A DNA stretch of 64,000 bases. Origin: Psilocybe azurescens (taxonomy: Eukaryota; Basidiomycota; Agaricomycetes; Agaricales; Agrocybaceae). This document shows, piece by piece, positions 56,457 to 64,000 of the stretch. Location of the stretch: the NCBI GenBank assembly GCA_023853785.1, contig JAJIRX010000533.1, forward strand, positions 124,001-188,000, in the 5' to 3' direction. The position numbers and the translations under genes were made by a program. The notes under the pieces are model-generated. The model worked only from the letters and a program-made list of their open reading frames with translations. It had not been told where the DNA came from and did not search any database. Each line of letters starts with the position of its first letter. Position 1 is the stretch's first letter.

Positions 56457-58131
56457 TCAAACACTCGACATGTTAACATGGAATCCACTTGCTTCACCAG
56501 GAGGTCTGCAACGCTCGGTTACACACGGAAAGACTGATTCTTTTTCGTAATGAATATATCGAGGAACTTCGTGATAGGATATACTACAACAACTATATAC
56601 ATGCGCTTCCAAACCGTCACCGAGCAAAAACCAGGCCCATGACAGATGCGTGGTCGAAGAAAGAAAGAAACTAAAAAGAGTCAGTGGATCGACTTCGAAG
56701 TCTCCGCCCCCAGATGTTGAGACTAGTGGGCCGAAAGGAAACGAGAGATTAGAGTAGGGGTCTGGGAGGTGAGCATCGGTGGTAGTAATAGGGGTAGGGG
56801 TGACGATGGTGATACCAGCCAGCTCGTCGACCTGCGCCGCAGACGCAGACGAGTCCACCGCACCGTCCACACCGGCCGGCACAGGTACAAGTACATGGTC
56901 CCCATTCTTCTGCGGCCCACTCTCCTCCTTGTTCTCGTCCTTATTTTCTTTTACTGTTGTTCCTGTTGTTTCTCTCCCACTGCCGCCACCACCACCTCTG
57001 GCTGAGATCGGGGTTCCGTTTCCTTTGTTGGCGTCGTCGTTGTCGTTGTCGAGGGTGGTGCCGTTGTTGGCCCCTTTTTCTTTGTGGGGTCTTCGTTTGC
57101 GTTTGGATCTTCGGTTTCTCCGTTGGTTTTTGGGCTGCGGGGTGGAGGCGGAGTCGCCTGTTGCGCCTGTGCTTTGACCGTTGGTTGCTGTCCCTGTGGC
57201 TGATGTGCAAAGAAAAGGAAAAAGAAAAAAGCAGACGTTAGCAATCGAAGGAAGTCGACATAACTAAGCCACGCAATACCAATGCACCTGGGTTGGTGGG
57301 CGCCTCCTCCACAGTATCAGCAGCTGCCGGGGCGATCTTGAACAGCTCCCTAATAACCTCGCGGAGATCCTCCCCACGGATCGTCGGCGTCAGCGGGCTC
57401 CTCGCCCCGCTCGGCAAGCGCGCACTCCGCGCTTCCTCTCTGCCCTTCGCAATTTGGAGCGTCGTCTCCATGCCGAGATCCATGCCCTCCTCGAGCGTGA
57501 GCGGCTCCTCGCGCGCGCAGAGCGCGGCGTACCGCGGGATGAGGATGTTGCGGTCGACGCTGTTCGCGTGGTAGAGCTTGATGCGCTTCACGTCGGAGAG
57601 CTCTTTGCGCTCGAGCTCGCGGATAGAGAGGGCTTTGACTTCGGGGAAGCTCCAGCGCTCGGAAAGGTTGAGAATGATCTCCCAGACTTCGGGGCCGGCG
57701 TCGTATATTGAGTAGCGGCTGCAGAGAATAGCAAATCAGTTGATATGTTGCTGTTGTTGCAATTGAATTGATAATGTATGAACTAAGACGTACGGGTTGT
57801 AGAACACCCATAGGAACTTCGCGAACTGTGCTGGTGTTACATCATGCAGTATAATCGCATTAGCATCCGATGATCCAAGAGGCGGAGATCCAGGCGAAGC
57901 CGGTGCGATGAGCTTGTTTGCGAACCATTTCGACTCCCGTTCGAAGAAATACCGGTGCACTCGAAAATGGGTGTGTTCCACCTGAACACAAGGTATGAGA
58001 ATGAGTACAAAATAAAAATGTAGTCTTGCTCTGTAGCTCACCAAGATGCACAAGTCACCACCAAGGATATAATAGTCATCATGCTTCGTGACGGTCAAGA
58101 AAGAGCCATTGGTGTCTGCGTCCGTCGTCAT
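56457..58131 (-). CDS. BTB/POZ-domain protein, paralog B, long low-complexity tail
   Basis: Second member of the BTB trio. From ATG 58131: DDYYILGGDLCIL, an intron, the BTB core HFRVHRYFFERESKWF and IILHDVTPAQFAKFLWVFYN, an intron, then RYSIYDAGPEVWEIILNL, KRIKLYHANSVDRNILIP and a helical C-terminal part (GEDLREVIRELFKIAP). After a further intron (about 57190-57285) the frame stays open for more than 200 codons: PKNQRRNRRSKRKRRPHKEK, acidic/Asn-rich repeats, a Gly run, then ITIVTPTPITTTDAHLPDPY. The very C-terminal part to 56457 may be trimmed by an intron I cannot place. The basic patch looks like a nuclear localisation signal (inference). Confidence 0.7.
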
Positions 58132-58960
58132 CGTCGTCGTCGTTCAACTACTACTCTGTTGCACACTTCAAGTGCGACTTCGGAAGGGGTATTGGTATTG
58201 GGCTGGGTAGGGGTTCAAGCCGATTTCTGGTTTTTAACCCAGAGAAAAAGTGCAGAACACGTGTATGTATAAAACACGTTTTCATTGTTCTGAATCTCCT
58301 CGTTCCCTACTTCCGATGCGAAGTGCCTCAAGGCAACCGACCAAGCGGCGGTAAAGTTCCAGACGGGGCAGGTCGGCGAAGTGAGCTTAAGCCTTGCGCG
58401 GTGTTCACTGTTCCCGATGCATTGATCCTTAACCTTGAGGTAATCTGGTAGTAGGACGACATCGATGGAGTGTAAGAGGGTGTAAGAGAACAGGACCCGC
58501 CGCTGCTATTACCGTTCGAACTGCGACTTGAATTCAAATATAGTAGGGTGTGATCATGATTGTGACGGATCGGCTAAGAGCGCGGCAAGCCTCGTGTTGA
58601 CAGCCTACGACAGCCTTCACGATTTCACAATCGACCGAACATCTCTTGCACATCTAGACTATAACACTGGTATGATGTCTCCTATCTTGTCCCTATTTGA
58701 AACAGACAGTCTAAACTACGCGTAATAGATTAGAGATGAGTATTTACAACATATACGTACAGTTTACAGTAATATCATCATAAGTATGTACAAACGACAT
58801 CCAAGAAATTTTAGTGGTACACGAGAACGTCTGTCATGCGTGGCGCGGAAGGGCATAGAGGAGATGGTCAAGATTGGGGCAACGGAAATTGCAAGACAAA
58901 TGATAGGGCCCAGGGACTGATCAGTGATAGTGAATGCTGGACATCAACTTCCAATGATCA
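58132..58960. other. Intergenic, nothing recognised
   Basis: About 830 bp between BTB paralogs B and C. A CGTCGTCGT-type stretch near 58120-58140 continues from the paralog B start region. No RNA gene or frame is convincing. Confidence 0.4.
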
Positions 58961-59989
58961 CTAACGATGGGCGCCGTTAGGGGCCGCCCCACGCCCGCCC
59001 TTCCGAGGCGACCCTCGGAGTTTGAATCCCAGGGTATCGTTCTGAGTAGTGGCTAGGTAGATAATTTAGAAAGCAGGGACAGAGTCAGTTCCTCCAGTAA
59101 ATAGCATAAGAGAAAGTTGGCCAAAAGTAAACTCACCAGACGACGACGACGCCAACAAAGCGAGGTTCTCCTGCATGTGCTTCATCGACGACCCCGGCTC
59201 TATCCCCAAGTCCCCCTCAATCGTGCGGAAGACATCGTCCTCCTCCAATCCAGACGGGAGAGGGCTCCGACCTTCGCTCGACGGGTCCGCGCGCAGGCGC
59301 TCTCTCGTAGAGTTAATAAGCACAACCGTTTCCAAACCCAGGATCTTCGATTCCTCCAAGTTGAGAGGTATATCTCGAGCGCAGAGCTCTGCGTAGAGAG
59401 GCACGAGATGCCTCGGGTCGACTTTGTACTTCTGGTACAGCGACATCTTGTGGACGAGATCCAATTCCTTCTTCTTGTGTAGCTCACGGACGGCGAGTTC
59501 TTTGACCTCGTTGAAGTCCCATCTGTCCGCTAAGTCGAGGATGCACTGCCAGTCGTTAACGCTGGCATCGTACAATGAGTATTTCCTGTTGCATTGCACA
59601 GTTAGCTAGGTCAGGGGAAAGGGGAAGAGGAGAAATTGGGCGTACGGGTTGTAGAACACCCAAAGCAACTTCTCGAAATCCTCAGGGGGCACCCCTTCCA
59701 ATACAATAGGGTCGTGGTCCGTCGTGCCCTCCTTCGTGTCGCCAGGTGAAGTGGGGTTCAGCTTCCTACTAAACACGGGCGATTCTCTCGAGAAAAAGTA
59801 GCCATGGACGCGAAATAGTGTCTTGCCCGCCTAAACAAGCGACAGATCATCATTATCAACAACAAGTTACAACAGCGTAGAGTTGGAAGAAAGACTTATA
59901 CATACCATAATATGTAAATCCCCCGCATCGATGTAGTACTTTCCGTGTCTGTTCAATAGCGAAATGCTGTCTTCCCTAAAATGAGGCAT
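58961..59989 (-). CDS. BTB/POZ-domain protein, paralog C
   Basis: Third member of the BTB trio. From ATG 59989: LLNRHGKYYIDAGDLHIM, an intron, TLFRVHGYFFSRESPVF, IVLEGVPPEDFEKLLWVFYN, an intron, KYSLYDASVNDWQCILDLAD, then the shared helices (KKELDLVHKMSLYQKYK, HLVPLYAELCARDIPLN, SGLEEDDVFRTIEGDL). A last intron, with donor at SSSS|GTGAGT, leads to a short basic tail (GFKLRGSPRKGGRGAAPNG) and TAG 58961-58963. Without that splice the frame ends at 59066. The splice matches the junction in paralog B, so I prefer it. It is oriented head to tail with paralog B. Confidence 0.78.
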
Positions 59990-61413
59990 TACGAATGAAT
60001 GTTCAAGGATTCAAGAGCACGAAAAGTCTTGCGAATGGCGGTGAAGGTGTGGGTATGAAGGTATGGGGTATGAACTTAGAGGCGGTGGCGGCGGTAGAGG
60101 AAAAGAAAAGGATACCGACCATTATGACCGAGGGGGGGTTATAATAACGTTTTTTTCCTCCTTCATGATCTGGTCCGAAGGTTTCGTTAATTGCCGCTAC
60201 ACGTGTTGGCACAGCACCTTCAATTTCCAAGTTGAAGGTCCGCGAATGTGATCGAGTAGTAACACGCCGCGATGCGTGAATTCACAATCGAAGTGGGCGC
60301 CTATTTGTGATGTTCGATGAGTTCTTCCGCGTTGTGGCTGCCCTATTCGTGCGTTTCTATGATAGAAAAGAGTCATCGCAGACTTCTGGAGCTATCTGAT
60401 AGCTTCTAGGTGGCATATTATTCCTTCGCTGTTGTGAGTGCTGGCATTCCAGACAAAAACTGTCGTACACCTTGTGTGCAGGACCATAGTAGGAATGCGG
60501 AAGAACACAAAAGAAGAGTGGGCTGCGGCATGGGCATGCCACAAAAACACGAGGACCCAACGTGTAGCGGACACCGCGACTTGTGTGTTTACAAGCAACT
60601 AGTGTACACTGCCAATCTAACCTCTTTAATATGTGGACTCACAAATTCTTCTGATTCCGATTCTAATCCTGTTCCATCTGTATAGTAAACGAATTGTGTG
60701 TGCTTAAGGGGGAAGCGAGAGACAGCTAGATACAGCGAGTAGGTCGATCTGGCAGCGAATCTCCGACACTCGAGGCAGCAAAAGGGTTCAAACTCATGCA
60801 TCGTGGAGTTGTGGACAATGTATATATTCAGGTATAAACTCGCACACCGACTCAAATTATCTGACATGAGAACGCGCAATGTCACTCCACAGTCACGCCA
60901 TAATCGGTGCAGCGACGAGTAAGTACCGATTGTAGAAGCTTTGTGCTCGCGATTTTTAAATCGCCGTGTACTGGCATCTGAAGATTCTGAACTTTGAAGT
61001 ATCCACATCGTCTTCTTCGTTAAAACGTCGCTCGAATTAGACGGTGTATTCCCGGGAATGTTGATCGCCGCTCGCGTTCAAGTTGAGAACACAAGAGCAA
61101 GTCGGAGTGGAGGTCAGCAAAACGATGAGTTGGCGGCTCATTAATACGCTTCAACGTGGTGATAAAACGGTCAACTGCATCTTGGTCCTTTTGAAGAACC
61201 TCAAATCTAAACGCTATAGATTGTGTACCCAACTATGCATACAGAATCTATCTACTTAGGCCTTGTCAATGCCCGAACGATTATTACAGGTTAACCTAAA
61301 AGATAAGAGGTGCTCTCCTCTATCACCCTGCTATCCACAAAACACAGCAACTGCGAAAATGGTCCATAAAAGTTAATAAATAAAAAGCCTTCCAAAATAT
61401 CACATCACGATCA
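59990..61413. other. Intergenic, nothing recognised
   Basis: About 1.4 kb between paralog C and the ABC transporter stop. The longest frame (60589-61008, minus) has no family character. Confidence 0.4.
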
Positions 61414-64000
61414 TTAACATCTCCACCACGCCTTCCTCTTTTCCATCCCTCGTTCATTATCCTCCTCTCTAATATTATTCTGCCTGATAACCTTCAAAAA
61501 CACGCTCTCCAACGACGCCTTTTCAACCGTGTATTCAGTGAAATCCCCGTGGCTTGATAGTATGTCGAACAGTTTCCCGAGAGTGAAGCCATCGGTGGCG
61601 CCGATGGGCACCTCGAATCGTGTCGCGACGTCGTCAGCCATTCGCGAGCCGGGGATGAGTGTCATCAGCGTGCGAGCTTTGACGATTTCCTCCCTGGTTC
61701 GGCAGGTGAAATGGACCTCGTATGTCGCGTAACGAGCGGACAAGGACTCAGTAGTACCAACAGCTGATACCAAGAGAGTGAGTTATGATGTCGAAACAAA
61801 AGGAGATGGATGACCTACCAAGCATACGCTTAGCCAAAATGCCAACACTACTTGCTAAAGCAGATGCCTCTTCCATGGAATCTGAAAAAGGCGATAATTA
61901 GCTCGTTTGAGTTAAGCTGATAAACAAGTAAAATGCAGGACGCACGAGTCGTAATGACGACAGCCTTCCCGACAGCCACCCTACGTAGCGTCTGCCACAT
62001 ATCGCGCTTCATCTTAGGGTCGATACCCGTAGAGAACTCATCAATGAGAACGACCGACGGATTTCCAATAAGTGAAATTGCAAGAGACAATTTTCTCTGA
62101 TTTCCACCAGACAGTTTGCTCGCCAATCTCCCAGCATACATGCCCAGAGAAGTTCCCAGTAAAACGGCTTTGACGCTTTCATCTAGCTCCGGTCCTTTCC
62201 TTAAGCCTTTTAGCCGTCCGTAGACAATTAAATGCTCCTCGACGGTAAGTTGAGAGTCGATGGCAGTGAATTGGGGGCAGACACCCAAAGCAGCACGAGC
62301 AGTGCGCGGATTTCGAACCACAGATGAGCCGCTGATGAAAACATCTCCAATATCAGGAAGAATATCGCCACCTATAGTCTCACATGAGCATAGCGCAGTC
62401 AACAACGGAAAAGTAGTAGGGCTTACGAATGATATTGAAAGTGGTCGTTTTTCCCGCTCCATTAGGTCCAAGGAGAGCGAAAATAGTGTCCTTTGAAACA
62501 CCTAAGCTCACATCATCGACGACCTGATTATCATTGAACTTTTTCGAAATGTTGATAACGCGAAGAAGATCGTCGGACCCTGCAACCGCCTCCGCGGCAG
62601 CGATGACATCCTCTTTCGATGATGAGGCCGTGCCGGTTCCGGAGGAAGGTTGTTTGCGAGGTTTCAGGCGGCGAGGCGTACGCGAGCCGGAATCAACCCA
62701 GACAAGAATCGCAAGCAACACGAAGCTATATACAAAGAGATAGAGGATGGGGCCGCCGTATCTCTTGATTCCACCCATAGATGCTGCATTGACTACTGTA
62801 CTTCCGTCACAGAGCAACGAAAATAGGTTGACTGAGACGAGGGCAGCGCGTGTCTGCATAACAGTCAAGAAAAGAACAAGACCAAATCCATAAACGTAAA
62901 ACGCACCACACTCGCTACTGGTGCCACAATTGACGTAGAAAAATGGATGATGGTAGTCAGCCGTGTGGCCTCAGTGACTTTGCCATATGTCAATACCAGC
63001 AGATACGAAGACAGATAGAGCTAAGGCAGGAGGAGAATAGGCATTAGCATAAAGGTCATCCAAAAATGGGCATGACATACGATGAACATGACGAATTGAT
63101 ATCCAGCAACAGCCGCAAATGCCGCCAAGGGTGTTGCGACCATTAACGATACGCAGTACGAGAACAGAGCGGCCGTGATTCCGTAGAGGACCATGATAAA
63201 CCACTAGGGAGATGACATCAATTAATAAATTCGCGAGAAGTATATTTATTGTTACACTTACCAGGAAGCCGAGACCATGGAATTGGTTCGATGCAGCAGC
63301 AAATACGATTGTGATAAACGTGGATAGGAATACGACTGATATGGAATCGAACATAAGATGTCCCAACCAAAGGCCGATTGGGTCCGTCAATCCGTTCGAT
63401 AATTGCATGGCCTGCACCGACGACCGACGCTCTTTAGATACATAAAGGGTATAAAAAGCAGGGTACACAGCCTGGGCAAGTCATGAAAATGCATCAATCG
63501 TTTTGCACTTATAATGAAGGAATGAACTAAGCCACCCACCATAACAGCGCCAAAGAACACGATCCATCTCAGCGATACCAAAGTGCCCGCAGCCACAGGC
63601 GGGAAAGCAGCGTAGTTCGCTTGGATGATAGCAGGCGCTCCAGGAGTCCCCGAGTTATTAAGAGCGCGATTATAAAGAATGTTGGTAGCTAAGTTGAGCA
63701 TTGTCGGTCCTGTAAGCCCTGGAGGAGAAGCTTCCCATGCAATCAAGGAAGCCCCTGTATTCATATCAAACGAAATTCCACCTAGCGATAAGTTTCTGAA
63801 GTTCTGAGAGATGTTGTTGATGAAGGTCGCATTGTCGGCCACATCAGTCGTGCTAAGGCCGCTGACACTGCTTCCCAGGGTGGAAATGATATTCGGAGGT
63901 TGATCAAGGATACGCAACGAGGGCCCAAACGTGAAGCTGAAAGGAATGATAGGCGAAGATGGGAAGAAGAGAGGTATCGAGACTGGGTCATCAAATCGGC
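61414..64000 (-). CDS. ABCA-type ABC transporter, partial at the window end
   Basis: ATP-driven transporter of the ABCA class, which move lipids in characterised eukaryotic cases. The window holds the C-terminal part of the gene: a large extracytoplasmic segment (ADNATFINNISQNF, NYAAFPPVAAG), several membrane helices (PIGLWLGHLMFDSISVVFLS, LWFIMVLYGITAALFSYCVS, LYLFVYSFVLLAILVWV), then a linker (TASSSKEDVIAAAEAVAG). The nucleotide-binding domain has Walker A GPNGAGKTTT, GVCPQFTAIDSQLTVEEHL with the Q-loop, signature LSGGNQRKLSLA, Walker B VVLIDEFSTGID and an H-loop His after VVITT. A regulatory-domain-like tail (KASLESVFLKVIRQN) ends at 61414. The frame is open to position 64000 and the N-terminal half lies outside. 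If the gene is full-length ABCA, this NBD would be NBD2. No frame break found. Confidence 0.88.

Noticed and set aside
56941..57244. Overlapping low-complexity frames on both strands
   Set aside because: These are alternative frames of the long tail of BTB paralog B; only the frame spliced after APTNP is long and continuous.
58203..58225. GGTTCAAGCC resembling a tRNA B box
   Set aside because: No A box or acceptor-stem pairing could be made around it.
1..64000. CRISPR arrays, rRNA genes, bacterial operons, LTR retrotransposons
   Set aside because: No regularly spaced repeats, rRNA motifs, Shine-Dalgarno-led gene strings or long terminal repeats were seen by eye.

Overview
The window reads as nuclear DNA of a filamentous basidiomycete, most likely an agaricomycete. 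Genes are dense in introns, and these are short (about 45-100 nt) with GT-AG borders. Gene content fits that group: a G-domain GTPase, a dynamin-like GTPase, DUF2828, BTB and F-box families, a membrane-anchored GH5 beta-1,3-glucanase, a stand-alone CBM1 protein, a TEA/ATTS transcription factor, a neutral ceramidase and an ABCA-type transporter. I see no plasmid, phage, CRISPR, rRNA or convincing tRNA features.

Layout. 0.1-6.2 kb: two consecutive + strand GTPases (G-domain protein, then dynamin-like). 7.0-8.2 kb: an intronless DUF3472-type gene that looks bacterial. 8.6-9.5 kb: a decayed DUF2828 (Ro60-like) relic. 10.3-13.8 kb: a small Cys-rich protein and a membrane-anchored histidine-phosphatase-like protein lacking both catalytic histidines. 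14.8-17.2 kb: SRP72 and a pinin/SDK/MemA protein, divergently transcribed from a 114-bp gap. 17.8-18.5 kb: a small secreted CBM1 protein. 18.5-23.3 and 26.1-30.7 kb: two gene-poor stretches around the GH5 gene. 30.7-32.3 kb: the TEA factor. 32.8-38.0 kb: an unrecognised small gene and neutral ceramidase. 39.5-44.1 kb: two tandem MFS transporters. 44.5-46.3 kb: an F-box protein. 48.3-52.4 kb: a putative glycosyltransferase-like type II membrane protein and a DUF1479 enzyme. 54-60 kb: three BTB/POZ paralogs around a small membrane-anchored protein. 61.4 kb to the end: an ABC transporter running off the window.

The genes do not form an obvious single pathway. Housekeeping loci (SRP72, pinin) lie among lineage-expanded accessory families (GTPases, BTB, F-box, MFS) and secreted or membrane proteins for cell-wall, plant-polymer and lipid turnover. 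A feature that runs across the window is that at least seven protein-coding genes carry single-base frame breaks, most of them in short homopolymer runs and most of them one-base losses. This looks more like consensus error in the assembly than like independent gene decay, and it matters for anyone using predicted proteins from this contig.
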